From Vulcanimicrobiota bacterium (lineage in GTDB: Bacteria > Vulcanimicrobiota > Vulcanimicrobiia > Vulcanimicrobiales > Vulcanimicrobiaceae), in the NCBI GenBank assembly GCA_003140215.1, contig PLJL01000004.1, positions 818,661 to 882,660 of the forward strand: a stretch of 64,000 nt of DNA, read 5' to 3'. Under the pieces are notes generated by a model, which was not told the origin of the DNA, did no database searches, and was given only the letters and a program-made list of their open reading frames with translations. A program made the position numbers and the translations under genes. This document shows positions 16,666 through 26,005 of the stretch, one piece after another (within the stretch, counting starts at the first letter, position 1; each line of letters starts with the position of its first letter).

Positions 16666-17838
16666 ATGATCGCTCCGAGCCCGCCGGGAATCCCGCGTAC
16701 GATCTTCGAGCCCGAACACGCGACGTTGCGTGACGCGATGCGGCGTTTCTGCGAACGCGAGATCGCCCCGTTTCATGACGCGTGGGAAGCGCAGGGCGTG
16801 GTCCCGCGCGCGATTTGGCGGCGCGCCGGCGAGCTGGGCTTTTTGTGCATGTCGCTGCCGGCGGAATACGGCGGCGCGGACGCCGACTTCCGAGCCTCGG
16901 CCGTCTTCTCCGAGGAGCTGGCGCGCGTCGGCGCGACCGGTCCGGGCTTCTTGCTGCAGACCGACATCGTCGCGCCCTACATCCTGCACTACGGAACAGC
17001 CGAGCAGAAGCAGCGCTGGCTGCCGCCTCTGGCTGCAGGCGAGCTCATCAGCGCGATCGCGATGAGCGAGCCCGGCGCGGGGAGCGACCTCGCGGGGATC
17101 AAGACGCGGGCCGACCGCGTCGACGGCGGCTACGCGATCACCGGAGCCAAGACGTTCATCACCAACGGCGTCCTCGCCGATCTGATCGTCGTCGTCGCCA
17201 AGACCGATCCCGGCGCGGGCAGCCGCGGGGTCACGCTTTTCGTGGTGGAGCGCGGCGCGCCGGGCTTCTCCGGCGGGCGCCCGCTGCGCAAGGTCGGCCT
17301 CAAGGCGCAGGACACCGCGGAGCTGACCTTCGACGGCGTGCGCGTCGGCGACGATGCGGTGCTGGGCGCCGTAGGCGGCGGATTCAAGCTGCTCATGAGC
17401 GAGCTGGCGCAGGAACGGCTCTCGATCGCCGTAACCGCCGTGGCCGTCTGCGAAACGGCGCTCGAACAGACGATCGCCTACTGCGCCGGGCGCGAAGCGT
17501 TCGGCGAGCGCGTCCTCGATTTCCAGAACACCCGCTTCACGCTCGCAACGTTGCGAGCGCAGGTCGCGATGGCTCGCGTCTTCGTCGACCGCTGCATCGA
17601 GCTGCACTGCGCGGGCGGGCTCGACGCGACGACGGCGGCGATGGCCAAGCTCGAGACGACCGAGTTGCAGTTCCGCGTCCTCGACGCCTGCGTCCAGCTG
17701 CACGGCGGCTACGGTTACATGCTCGAGTACCCCATCGCACGCGCCTGGGCCGACGCGCGGGTGGCGCGCATCTACGGCGGCTCCAACGAGATCATGCGCG
17801 AGATCATCGGCCGGTCGCTCGAGGGCGGACGTTCGTGA
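16666..17838 (+). CDS. Acyl-CoA dehydrogenase
   Basis: 390 residues. EYGGADADFRASAVFSEELA, ISAIAMSEPGAGSDLAGIKT (FAD and substrate binding), GAKTFITNGVLADLIVVVAK, GAVGGGFKLLMSEL and a C-terminus with QLHGGYGYMLEYPIARAWAD and RIYGGSNEIMREIIGR are all diagnostic. It carries out flavin-dependent alpha,beta-dehydrogenation of acyl-CoA thioesters in beta-oxidation or branched-chain amino acid breakdown. Chain length is not readable. GAGGG-like ribosome site before ATG 16666. The next gene, an acyl-CoA ligase, starts inside its stop, so the two form a fatty-acid activation and oxidation unit. Confidence 0.95.
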   Translation: MIAPSPPGIPRTIFEPEHATLRDAMRRFCEREIAPFHDAWEAQGVVPRAIWRRAGELGFLCMSLPAEYGGADADFRASAVFSEELARVGATGPGFLLQTDIVAPYILHYGTAEQKQRWLPPLAAGELISAIAMSEPGAGSDLAGIKTRADRVDGGYAITGAKTFITNGVLADLIVVVAKTDPGAGSRGVTLFVVERGAPGFSGGRPLRKVGLKAQDTAELTFDGVRVGDDAVLGAVGGGFKLLMSELAQERLSIAVTAVAVCETALEQTIAYCAGREAFGERVLDFQNTRFTLATLRAQVAMARVFVDRCIELHCAGGLDATTAAMAKLETTELQFRVLDACVQLHGGYGYMLEYPIARAWADARVARIYGGSNEIMREIIGRSLEGGRS

Positions 17839-19568
17839 TCGCGGAGAAGTCCGCACCCGTGCTGGCCGGGCTGATGATGGACCGCTCGCTGCAGATCTCG
17901 CGGCTGATCGACCACGCCGCGCTGTGGCACGGCGACGTCGAGATCGTCACCCAGCGAACCGGCCTGCCCGATCAACGCTCGAACTACCGCCAGGTGCGCG
18001 CGCGCAGCGCGCAGCTCGCGCACGCGTTGCGCCAACGGCTCGGCGTCGCCGCCGGCGAGCGCGTCGCGACCTTCGCGTGGAACACGCAGCGTCACCTCGA
18101 GCTCTACTACGGCGTCTCGGGGATCGGCGCGGTGCTGCACACGATCAACCCGCGGCTGTTCGCAGCGCAGATCGCGTACATCGTCAACCACGCGCGCGAC
18201 CGCTTCATCTTCCTCGACGCCGACCTCGTGCCGGTGCTCGAGCCGCTCGCGGCGCAGCTGCCGCACGTCGAAGGCTACGTCGTGCTGTGCGCCGAGAACG
18301 ACTTGCCGCCGACGTCGCTGCCGGGCGCGCTGGCCTACGAGACGCTCATTGCCGGATTCCCCGACGACATCGTCTGGCCCGAGCTCGACGAACGCACGGC
18401 GTCGTCGCTGTGCTACACCTCGGGGACGACCGGCAACCCCAAAGGCGTGCTGTACGCGCACCGCTCGACGCTGCTGCACACCTTCGCGCAAGCGGCGTCG
18501 TGGCAAGCCGGCGCGGGTTCGCAGACCTCGATCCTCCCGGTGGTTCCGCTGTTTCATGCCAACGCGTGGGGCCTGCCGTATCTAGCGCCGATGCAGGGCT
18601 CGAAGCTCGTCTTCGCCGATCCGCACCTCGACCCGGCGGCACTCTACGACGCGCTCGAGCGCGAGCAGGTGACGCTGTCCTGCGGCGTGCCGACCATCTG
18701 GCTGCGGCTGCTCGAGCACCTCGAGCGCAACGACTTGCGCTTCTCGAGCCTCAAGCTGCTGGGCGTCGGCGGGGCGGCGGCGCCCCGCTCGATGATCGAG
18801 GCCTTCGAGGTGAAGTACGACGTGCGTGTGATGAACGCGTGGGGGATGACCGAGACCAGCCCGGCGTGCACGTTCGGGATACCGAAAGCGGAGCATGACG
18901 TGCTGCCGCAGCGAATCGACTACAAGACGTGCGCGGGGCGTTGCTTGTTCGGCGTCGAGCTGCGCATCGTCGACGACGCCGGCGTCGCGCAGCCCTTCGA
19001 CGGCGTCGCGCAAGGCGAGATCCACGTGCGCGGGCCGTGGATCGCCTCGGGTTACTTCGAGGACGAGGAGGCGACGGCGCGCGGCATTACCGCCGACGGC
19101 TGGCTGCGCACCGGCGACATCGCGACGGTCGACCCCGACGGCTACGTGGCGATCCGCGACCGCGCCAAGGACGTGATCAAGTCGGGCGGCGAGTGGATCA
19201 GCTCGATCGACCTCGAGAACGTCGCCGTTGCCCATCCCGACGTCGCCGAAGCGGCGGCGATCGGCGTCCCGCACCCCACCTGGTCCGAGCGCCCGGTGTT
19301 GTTCGCGGTGCCCAAGGCGGGCCGCGAGCTCGACCCCGCGGCGGTGCGGGCGTTCTTGGACGGGAAGATCGCGAAGTGGTGGATGCCCGACGAGGTGATC
19401 GTGGTCGCGGAGCTGCCGCACACCGCCACCGGCAAGGTTTCCAAACGGACGCTGCGCGAGCAGCACGCGGCCGCGCTCGCTTCGATGGAAGAGACGGTGG
19501 ATTCGTTGGGGGACGAGGTCGGCAAGGCCAAGCTCTACTTCGAAAAGCGGCGCGAATTGTCGAGCTAA
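17835..19568 (+). CDS. Medium/long-chain acyl-CoA synthetase (AMP-forming)
   Basis: 577 residues from GTG 17835, overlapping the dehydrogenase stop. CYTSGTTGNPKGVLYAH is the AMP/phosphate loop, MNAWGMTETSPACTFG the A5 motif, GWLRTGDIATVDPDGY the A7 region, IKSGGEWISSIDLEN the hinge region and TATGKVSKRTLRE the catalytic Lys motif. The EWISS version is typical of medium- to long-chain fatty acid ligases of the FadK/AlkK type. It activates carboxylates to CoA thioesters, feeding the dehydrogenase next to it. Confidence 0.94.
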   Translation: MIAEKSAPVLAGLMMDRSLQISRLIDHAALWHGDVEIVTQRTGLPDQRSNYRQVRARSAQLAHALRQRLGVAAGERVATFAWNTQRHLELYYGVSGIGAVLHTINPRLFAAQIAYIVNHARDRFIFLDADLVPVLEPLAAQLPHVEGYVVLCAENDLPPTSLPGALAYETLIAGFPDDIVWPELDERTASSLCYTSGTTGNPKGVLYAHRSTLLHTFAQAASWQAGAGSQTSILPVVPLFHANAWGLPYLAPMQGSKLVFADPHLDPAALYDALEREQVTLSCGVPTIWLRLLEHLERNDLRFSSLKLLGVGGAAAPRSMIEAFEVKYDVRVMNAWGMTETSPACTFGIPKAEHDVLPQRIDYKTCAGRCLFGVELRIVDDAGVAQPFDGVAQGEIHVRGPWIASGYFEDEEATARGITADGWLRTGDIATVDPDGYVAIRDRAKDVIKSGGEWISSIDLENVAVAHPDVAEAAAIGVPHPTWSERPVLFAVPKAGRELDPAAVRAFLDGKIAKWWMPDEVIVVAELPHTATGKVSKRTLREQHAAALASMEETVDSLGDEVGKAKLYFEKRRELSS

Positions 19569-19637
19569 GACCCGGCGCGTTACCGGCCCTTCCGGCGATT
19601 GGGCGGCGGGGTTACCGCTCGGCGCCAGACTGGGGGC

Positions 19638-20186
19638 ATGAAGCCCTTCTTCAAACCTCTCAGACGCGCCGCCACGGCAGCGCTCGCGCTCGGGATCCTG
19701 AGCTCCGCGCCATACCACGGTGCCCCGGCCTCACTGGTGAGCGCCTCACAGGGCGACGAACAGGTCATCGCGATCTCGTTCATCAGCCCGCATGCCCCGC
19801 AGGCGCTCCCCGCTGAGCAAGCGGCCCTGGCGGCGGACGCGAACGCGGAACGGACGCGCCGCGGGCTCCCGGCGCTGGTCCGCGACGAAGCCTTGGACCG
19901 TTTTGCGTATGCCAAAGGTCTCGAGATGGCGTCGCGAGCCTATTTCGGCCATACCAACCCCGACGGCGTGACCTTCGGCGATCGCTTGCGCGCTTTTCAT
20001 TGGCCGGCGGCCTACGCGTCGGAGAACATCGCGTTCGACCGCGACGAGCCGCACGCGCACGCGGCCTTCATGAACAGTCCCCCGCACGCGCGCAACCTGT
20101 TGGACCCGCGCGAGCGGCGCTTCGGCGTCGCCGTGGTCACCGTCCAAACGCACGAGACCTTCTACGTGCAAGACTTCTCGGAGTAG
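19638..20186 (+). CDS. Secreted CAP-domain (SCP/PR-1-like) protein
   Basis: 182 residues. The N-terminus MKPFFKPLRRAATAALALG is a signal peptide with likely cleavage after the alanine-rich stretch. The CAP fold follows: NAERTRRGLPALVRDEALDR, FAYAKGLEMASRAYFGHTN, YASENIAF and HAHAAFMNSPPHARNLLDP, with the final strand FGVAVVTVQ. The His and Glu residues of the CAP pocket are present. Bacterial members are secreted, with mostly unknown roles (binding or hydrolysis at the surface). It is monocistronic in appearance, convergent with the Crp-like regulator 5 bases away. Confidence 0.88.
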   Translation: MKPFFKPLRRAATAALALGILSSAPYHGAPASLVSASQGDEQVIAISFISPHAPQALPAEQAALAADANAERTRRGLPALVRDEALDRFAYAKGLEMASRAYFGHTNPDGVTFGDRLRAFHWPAAYASENIAFDRDEPHAHAAFMNSPPHARNLLDPRERRFGVAVVTVQTHETFYVQDFSE

Positions 20187-20191
20187 TCGCG

Positions 20192-20851
20192 TCAGTCTTG
20201 GGTCAGGATGTTGAGCAGCGAGCCGTGCACTCGCAACTCGTCCTCGCCGCCGTACTCGATCAATCCAAGCCGCCGAAATTTGTTCATGAAGAAGCTCACG
20301 CGCGAGCGGGTGGTCCCGACCATCTCGGCCAGGTTCTTTTGGCTGATCTTGGCGATCAGCGGGTCGGCGCCGCGGGCCTTGCCGAAGTCGGCGAGCCGCA
20401 CGAGCGCTCGAACCAAACGCCGCTCGCTTGAGTTGAAGAGCTGATCCGTCAGATCTTCCTCGAAGCGCACGTTGCGCGCCAGCAGATGGCTGATGAAGCG
20501 CTCGGCGAACTCGGCGCGCTCGCGCAGCACGCGGTGCATCACGGCTTCCGGCACGCGCGCGATCGTGGCCGCCGAGAGGGTCGTCGCGGTCGCCATACGT
20601 GCCGCTTGCCCCGCTACCGCGCCTTCGCCGAAAAAATCGCCGGTCCCGAGGAGCGCGATGATCGCCTCCTTGCCGCGGTGGGACAGCAGCGACAGCTTGA
20701 CCTTGCCGGTGCGGATGTAAAATACCGCGTCGGCTGGCTCGCCCTGCGAGAACACCACCATTCCCGGCGCGAACTCTCGGCTGGACGCCGCCTCGCCGGC
20801 GGTCGAAAGGTATTCGAACGGGTCGAGTCCGGAATTGGCCGCCTGGTTCAT
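20192..20851 (-). CDS. Crp/Fnr-family transcriptional regulator
   Basis: 219 residues. The cNMP-binding beta-barrel contains FAPGMVVFSQGEPADAVFYI, RTGKVKLSLLSHRGKEAIIA and LLGTGDFFGEGAVAG. In place of the cAMP-binding RSAS-type residues there is QAARMATA, so the ligand may not be cAMP. The C-terminal winged helix KNLAEMVGTTRSRVSFFMNK matches the Crp helix-turn-helix with a recognition helix that starts TTRSRVS. No Fnr-type N-terminal cysteines. It is divergent from the lysR gene across 106 AT-richer bases, which probably hold both promoters. Confidence 0.93.
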   Translation of the reverse strand: MNQAANSGLDPFEYLSTAGEAASSREFAPGMVVFSQGEPADAVFYIRTGKVKLSLLSHRGKEAIIALLGTGDFFGEGAVAGQAARMATATTLSAATIARVPEAVMHRVLRERAEFAERFISHLLARNVRFEEDLTDQLFNSSERRLVRALVRLADFGKARGADPLIAKISQKNLAEMVGTTRSRVSFFMNKFRRLGLIEYGGEDELRVHGSLLNILTQD

Positions 20852-20957
20852 CGCGCGGCGCCTCCGAATGCTTTCGTCATAGCCAGAAAGAAATAGTCAA
20901 TGTAGTATTCTAGCGTGCCGTCACCAAGAGGTCCAATGTCACCGAGCGTCGCGACCT

Positions 20958-21926
20958 ATGCCGCCAAGGTATCGAACGGTCGTGTTTGAGCTGCGTGACT
21001 TGGAGCAGTTCATCGCGCTGGTCGAGCACCGGAATTTCGGCCGGGCGGCGGCCGCGCTGGGCATGACGCAACCGCAGTTGAGCCGGCGGATCGGCGCCCT
21101 CGAGCGTGACCTCGGCGCGGTCTTGTTCTCGCGCGAGCACCGCCAGATCGAGTTGACGCCGGCGGGCGAACTGCTGCTGGGTGAGGCGCGCACCGTCCTC
21201 AAGCAAGCGGCCTTGACCGAACGATTGCTGCGCGACGCTGCGCGCGGGGCGACCGGGCACTTGCGGTTCGGGACGCGCAGCACGTCGCAATACGGGCTCG
21301 TCCCGGCGGCGATTCGCCGCTTGCGAGAGATGCATCCGCAGGCGTCGGTGACGTTGACGGGTCCGCTGCAGGGACTGCTCATCGAGCACCTGCGCCAAGG
21401 AACGATCGACGTGACCATGGTGCGTGGGCCGGTGAATCTCGAAGGCGGACTGCAGTCGGCGACACTACGCAGCGAGCCGCTCGCCGTCGGTTTGCCCGAG
21501 AATCATCGCCTCGCGAGGCGCAGCGTCGTGGATGCCGCGGACCTTGCCGACGAAGCTTTCGTCGAGATCGCGTGGTACCAAGCCTTCGGATACCGCGAGC
21601 TCACGCGCGGATATTGCGCGCGCGTCGGCTTCGTTCCGCGCGTCGTGCAGGCCGTCGACTCGAGCGATATGCTCGCGATCGCCGTCGCGGCGGGACTGGG
21701 CATCGCGCTGATGGTGGATACGAGCCGCGAGCTGCCGATCCCGGGACTCGTGTTTCGCGCGCTGCGTCCCAAGCCGCCCGCGGTCGATCTGCAAGCCGTC
21801 TGGCGCGCCGCCGACAGAAACCCGCTCATCCCCCCGTTCGTGCGGTGCCTCATGAACGAAGCGCACAGCACCGTGGCTGAAGCCGCTGCCGCAGCCGGGA
21901 GCGAAGGGCAGCCGAGGCAGCGGTAG
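20958..21926 (+). CDS. LysR-family transcriptional regulator
   Basis: 322 residues. The N-terminal helix-turn-helix is ELRDLEQFIALVEHRNFGRA, then ALGMTQPQLSRRIGALERDL. It is followed by a LysR substrate-binding domain (LVPAAIRRLREMHPQASVTL; DSSDMLAIAVAAGLGIALM). ATG 20958 is used here; GTG 20982 right before FELRDLEQ is an alternative. Targets are not evident; the divergent Crp-like gene is the nearest neighbour. The helix-turn-helix sequence is typical of regulators of aromatic or small-molecule catabolism, but that is weak evidence. Confidence 0.92.
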   Translation: MPPRYRTVVFELRDLEQFIALVEHRNFGRAAAALGMTQPQLSRRIGALERDLGAVLFSREHRQIELTPAGELLLGEARTVLKQAALTERLLRDAARGATGHLRFGTRSTSQYGLVPAAIRRLREMHPQASVTLTGPLQGLLIEHLRQGTIDVTMVRGPVNLEGGLQSATLRSEPLAVGLPENHRLARRSVVDAADLADEAFVEIAWYQAFGYRELTRGYCARVGFVPRVVQAVDSSDMLAIAVAAGLGIALMVDTSRELPIPGLVFRALRPKPPAVDLQAVWRAADRNPLIPPFVRCLMNEAHSTVAEAAAAAGSEGQPRQR

Positions 21927-21996
21927 GAGCCCGGCACAAACGTGCCGCAAATAGCGGTAAGCCAGGCTCCGGGTGGCCGTGCGGTTCCGCGTGAAA

Positions 21997-22029
21997 GCGA
22001 ACTCACGTTCGCGCCGTGAGTGACGTCAC
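21997..22029. promoter_or_regulatory. Two palindromes upstream of tetR, candidate operators
   Basis: GCGAAC-tcac-GTTCGC at 21997-22012 is a perfect inverted repeat of the size bound by TetR-type dimers. GTGACGTCAC at 22020-22029 is a second perfect palindrome, 17 bases away centre to centre. Both lie between lysR and the tetR-like gene and could serve autoregulation. Confidence 0.4.
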
Positions 22030-22179
22030 ACATGAACCGAACCTCACATTATGCATCCGCTTCGGCGGAATGGTACCGGTGCGGGTGTCGCCGGCACGCT
22101 GACCCAAACGGGCCAAGCGGGTGAGATGCCCGATGCGGTTCCGCAGCAACGCAGACCGCCAACGAAGGGGCCCGCACCC

Positions 22180-22875
22180 ATGCCTTTACCGTCACCGCCG
22201 CCGCGTGACAACGCCGCGCCGCAGCTCCTGAGAGCTTCCGGCGGCGAGCTGGTGTGGCCCGACATGCTGGCTGGAGAAGACCTCAAACCGTCGCCGAAAC
22301 AACACCGCGGCCAGCGCGCACGCGAGTCCATCGTACGCGCGGCCCAAGCGCTCTTTGGGCAAAACGGGTACGAGGCGACGACCGTCGAGGAGATCGCCAA
22401 AGCGGCCGGCAGCGCGGTCGGCGGCTTCTACCGGCACTTCCGCTCCAAGCGGCAGGTGCTGCTCGTCGTAATGCGGTCGCTGCTCGACGAGTTCGACGCG
22501 CGGCACTCCGCACGGCAGTTCAACGAAAGCCCCGACGATGCGCTCGAGCGTTTGCGTCAAGGACTCAAGACGCGCTGGGTGAACGCCGGCGCGTATCGCG
22601 CTTGGCGTGAAGCGGTCGTGCGCGACCCGGCGCTGGCGGCGCTTCACGAGGCGATCGAGGCGGTCATCACCGCTCGCATCGGGAGCGCGCTTGCGATCGC
22701 GGCGGCGGCTCCGGGGTGCCGGGCGGACGTCGACGTGTCGACGCTCGCGCTGGTCGTCAACGTGCTCTTCTGGCGGCTGATCGACACTCCGCCGAGCGAG
22801 CGCCATGCGATCTCCGATGCGCTGATCAGGCTGGTTCACCACGCCTTGTTCGAGGACGCGTGCGAGGCGCGCTAG
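22180..22875 (+). CDS. TetR-family transcriptional regulator
   Basis: 231 residues from ATG 22180 with AAGGGG upstream; an in-frame ATG at 22051 would add 43 low-complexity residues. The DNA-binding domain is RARESIVRAAQALFGQNGYE, then ATTVEEIAKAAGSAVGGFYRHFRSK, an unmistakable TetR helix-turn-helix. The C-terminal ligand domain is helical and unassigned. It ends in a stop that overlaps the stop of the convergent GGDEF-EAL gene. Two palindromes upstream are candidate operators. Confidence 0.92.
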   Translation: MPLPSPPPRDNAAPQLLRASGGELVWPDMLAGEDLKPSPKQHRGQRARESIVRAAQALFGQNGYEATTVEEIAKAAGSAVGGFYRHFRSKRQVLLVVMRSLLDEFDARHSARQFNESPDDALERLRQGLKTRWVNAGAYRAWREAVVRDPALAALHEAIEAVITARIGSALAIAAAAPGCRADVDVSTLALVVNVLFWRLIDTPPSERHAISDALIRLVHHALFEDACEAR

Positions 22876-25418
22876 GCGGCCACCGGACGGCGCGACCCAT
22901 TGGCGAGCGGCGCGTACTTGTCGGTGAACCGCTGGGGCGTGAGCCCCGCGGCGAAGAGGAAGCCTTGGCCTTCGTCGCACCCGATCACGTTGAGCACCGC
23001 TCGCTGCTCGACGGTCTCGATGCCTTCGGCAATGACTTGAGACCCGATGCTGTGCGCGGTCGCGATGATGCCCACGGCGATCGCGCGGTCGATGCTGCTC
23101 GTCGCGATCCCGGTCACGAAACACATGTCGAGCTTGAGCGTGTCGACGGGGAGCGAGCGCAAGACCTCGAGCGAGTTGTATCCGGTGCCGAAGTCGTCGA
23201 TGGAGATGCGGACGCCGGCCGCGCGCAGGCCGTCCAGCACGGCTACGGTGCGCTCGAGATCCAGCGACATCACTGTTTCGGTCATCTCGAGCTCGAGCAG
23301 TTCAGGCGGCAGCCCGGAGTCGCGCAGCGCGCTGTGCACGACCTGCGCGAAGTCGGGCTCGCACAGCTGCTTGCCCGAGATGTTCACGCTGACCCGCAGC
23401 CGCATGCCCAGCTTGCACCAAGCGGCATTCTGGGCGCACGCGGTCCGCAAGACCCAAGTCCCGATCGGGACGATGAGCCCGCATTCTTCCGCGAACGGGA
23501 TGAAGGCGCCGGGTTGCACGTCCAGACCGCCGTCGCGGGGCCAGCGGATGAGCGCCTCGCTCGCGCGCAGCGTGCCGTCGCGTGAAAAGATCGGTTGGTA
23601 CGCCAGCGTGAAGGCCTCGGTTCGGATCGCCTCGCGCAGCGCGGTGCCCATCCGCATCCGCTCGGTCGCGGCATCGTGCATCTCGGAGCGAAAGAATCGC
23701 GCGGTCGCCCGTCCGGCCCGCTTGGCCTCGTACATGGCCGTGTCGGCGTTGCGGATCAGCGTCTCGGCGTCGGTCCCATGCGCCGGAAACATCGCGATCC
23801 CGATGCTGATGCCGGCCTCGATGTCGCGGTCGTGCAGCCGGATCGGCTCGGCGACGACGCGGCCCAGGTGCCGCGCCATCTCGGCGGCGTGCGCCTCGTC
23901 GCCGATATCGGACAACACCGCGATGAACTCATCGCCGCCCATGCGAGCGATGCAGTCGGTGGAGCGCGTATTCTTGCGCAGCCGGTCGGCGATCGCGGTG
24001 AGCAAGCGGTCTCCGGCGGTGTGACCCATCGTGTCGTTGATGATCTTGAACTGGTCGACGTCGATGAAGAGCACCGCCGCAGCGGTGTTGTCGCGCGACG
24101 CCTTCGCGATCGCGGCCTCGAGCCGGTCGTTGAGCAGGGCGCGATTCGGCAGGTCGGTCAGGCGGTCGAAGTGCGCGTGATGTTCCAACTGGGCTTCGGC
24201 GTACTTTCGGCGGCTGATGTCCTGCACGGTCCCGATCAACCGAACCGGGTGGTTCTCGGCGTCATATTCCGCGAACACCTCGAAATGCACGCAGCGCACC
24301 TCGCCGTCGCTGCGCACGAGCCGATGGTCGACACCGCGCGGCTGGTGTTCGCCGATCGCGCTTTCGACGGCGGCGTCGACGTCCGCGACGTCGTCGGGAT
24401 GGATGAACGGCCGGTACGGCAGGTCGCCGGCGGGCACGCCGTCAGCCGGAGCGAGCCCCAAGATGCGGAACAACTCGTCGGACCAATGATGCTCGCGCAG
24501 GCCCGTGTCGTACCACCAGTCTCCGAACTTCCCGAGCGTTTGCGCGCGCGCGACGTTGGCCTCGCTTTGCCGCAGCCGGTCTAAGGCCTGATGGATGTCG
24601 GTGAGATCTTGAACCGTAATGATGTGGATATCGCGGCCATTGTACTTCATCGCGACGACCGTGATGTGTACGTTGATGCGCTGGCCGGCCGCCGTCATGT
24701 TTACCGAGTCGAAGGCGATGCTCCCGTCGCGTGTGAGGATTGCATCCGCATCCGGGAGGTCGTCGCGGGCTTCGGGAGCCCGCAATTCGAACGCGGTCAT
24801 GGTCAAGAGCTGTTCGTGGGAGTAGCCGTATTGCGCGATTGCGGCCTTGTTGGCGCTGAGGTACCGGCCCGTCGCCGCATCCGCGATGAGCATCGCGCTG
24901 GGGTTCTCGTCGAATACCTGGCGATATTGATCGACGACGCCGGAGAGGCTTTCCAGTTTCGTGGTGCGCCGCTGCGCCAATGCGAGAACGTCGGCCAGCG
25001 CCGTCATGAACTGGGCGTCCGCCGCGCTGAAACCAGCCGGCGCCGAGGTGCCGGCGACCATCACGGTGACGGCCTTACGCCGCCCGTGGATGGCTGCCGT
25101 CAGCCGCGTCGTCCCGAGCCCCGACGCGGGGTCGCCGGCGGCGTACGTCTGCGAGAGCGTGTCCGTACCCAAAAGGGTCCGTTGGATCTGCGGGTCCGCG
25201 CCCGCGATAGCGACATCCTCGAGCGTTCGTCCGTCGCACAGCCGGAGGAGCGGCGTGCCCGAAGGCCCGTCGAGATCGTATAGCGCAGCCACGTCGGCGC
25301 CGAGTATCCGCCGCAGGTCCGAAAGCGCTCGTTGCCGCAGCGGCTCGAGGCTCGTAGCGCGCAGCGCTGCGCTTTCGAACTGCGCCAGGGCCAGGTCGTA
25401 CGTCGACTGGGTCAACAC
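22872..25418 (-). CDS. GAF-PAS-PAS-GGDEF-EAL cyclic di-GMP signalling protein
   Basis: 848 residues from GTG 25418, whose first bases overlap the stop of the tadE-like gene; upstream open frame is only its shadow. Order: GAF-like (about 20-150), PAS (163-280, FDENPSAMLIADAATGRYLS), PAS/PAC (285-405, GTVQDISRRKYAEAQLEHHA), GGDEF (about 410-575, RMGGDEFIAVLSDIGDE, intact active site) and EAL (about 590-840, SEALIRWPRDGG, VSVNISGKQL, ELEMTETVM, ISIDDFGTGYNSL, VIAEGIETVEQ, all key residues present). Both synthesis and breakdown of c-di-GMP look possible. No membrane segment. Coupling to the pilin operon suggests it links c-di-GMP to Tad pilus use. Confidence 0.93.
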   Translation of the reverse strand: MLTQSTYDLALAQFESAALRATSLEPLRQRALSDLRRILGADVAALYDLDGPSGTPLLRLCDGRTLEDVAIAGADPQIQRTLLGTDTLSQTYAAGDPASGLGTTRLTAAIHGRRKAVTVMVAGTSAPAGFSAADAQFMTALADVLALAQRRTTKLESLSGVVDQYRQVFDENPSAMLIADAATGRYLSANKAAIAQYGYSHEQLLTMTAFELRAPEARDDLPDADAILTRDGSIAFDSVNMTAAGQRINVHITVVAMKYNGRDIHIITVQDLTDIHQALDRLRQSEANVARAQTLGKFGDWWYDTGLREHHWSDELFRILGLAPADGVPAGDLPYRPFIHPDDVADVDAAVESAIGEHQPRGVDHRLVRSDGEVRCVHFEVFAEYDAENHPVRLIGTVQDISRRKYAEAQLEHHAHFDRLTDLPNRALLNDRLEAAIAKASRDNTAAAVLFIDVDQFKIINDTMGHTAGDRLLTAIADRLRKNTRSTDCIARMGGDEFIAVLSDIGDEAHAAEMARHLGRVVAEPIRLHDRDIEAGISIGIAMFPAHGTDAETLIRNADTAMYEAKRAGRATARFFRSEMHDAATERMRMGTALREAIRTEAFTLAYQPIFSRDGTLRASEALIRWPRDGGLDVQPGAFIPFAEECGLIVPIGTWVLRTACAQNAAWCKLGMRLRVSVNISGKQLCEPDFAQVVHSALRDSGLPPELLELEMTETVMSLDLERTVAVLDGLRAAGVRISIDDFGTGYNSLEVLRSLPVDTLKLDMCFVTGIATSSIDRAIAVGIIATAHSIGSQVIAEGIETVEQRAVLNVIGCDEGQGFLFAAGLTPQRFTDKYAPLANGSRRPVAA

Positions 25419-26005
25419 ACGCCGCCCACGCCGTACACGCGGCCCAGCGCGGCCGCGACCGCCGTTCCCACGGTCGCCGTGCAGTACATGATGATCCCGG
25501 GCGGATCGCTGCGCACGTAGCCGAACGTTGCGGCCGCGGGCGTCGTCGAGCCCAACAGGCTCGTCAGCGCGAACGGCACGGCGACGTTGGCGGTCGCAGT
25601 CGACGAGGTGACCGTGAAGGTGTGAAACGCCGCCGTGGCCGGTCCGGCGAAACTCATGGTGCTTTGCGTGCAGGTCGCCGTTGCGCTGTCGGGACGCCAG
25701 TAGGGCGACGGCGTCGGGCCGGCGCCGTTCTGCTCGGACAGCGCGTTCTGGGTATCGCTTCCGACGGCGGCGGGGCAGGTCGTCGTCGCGACGGGACCAC
25801 TGGCGATCGCGTCGTAGATGCCGCGGGCGCTGTAGACCGGCGCGGCGCCGTAGGAAACCAGCGCGCCGTAGCGGACCGCGCTCTGGGCGCGTTCGGAGAG
25901 CACCCCGTAGCGGCTGAAATACATGACCCCGAAGATGGCGATCAGGGCGACGGGCAAGAAGATGACGGTCTCGATGAGGGCCTGACCGCGCTGGCGCTGG
26001 CGCAT
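25412..26005 (-). CDS. TadE-like minor pilin / pseudopilin
   Basis: 197 residues from ATG 26005, which overlaps the previous stop (TGATG). The N-terminus RQRGQALIETVIFLPVALIA has the TadE prepilin signature: Gly then a hydrophobic helix with Glu at +5, which a Tad prepilin peptidase would cut. The rest is a Thr/Ala/Ser-rich extracytoplasmic domain with several Cys (TTCPAAVG, TATCTQS, IMYCTAT). Probably a pilus-associated minor component. It is the third of three such genes in a row. Confidence 0.72.
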   Translation of the reverse strand: MRQRQRGQALIETVIFLPVALIAIFGVMYFSRYGVLSERAQSAVRYGALVSYGAAPVYSARGIYDAIASGPVATTTCPAAVGSDTQNALSEQNGAGPTPSPYWRPDSATATCTQSTMSFAGPATAAFHTFTVTSSTATANVAVPFALTSLLGSTTPAAATFGYVRSDPPGIIMYCTATVGTAVAAALGRVYGVGGVC

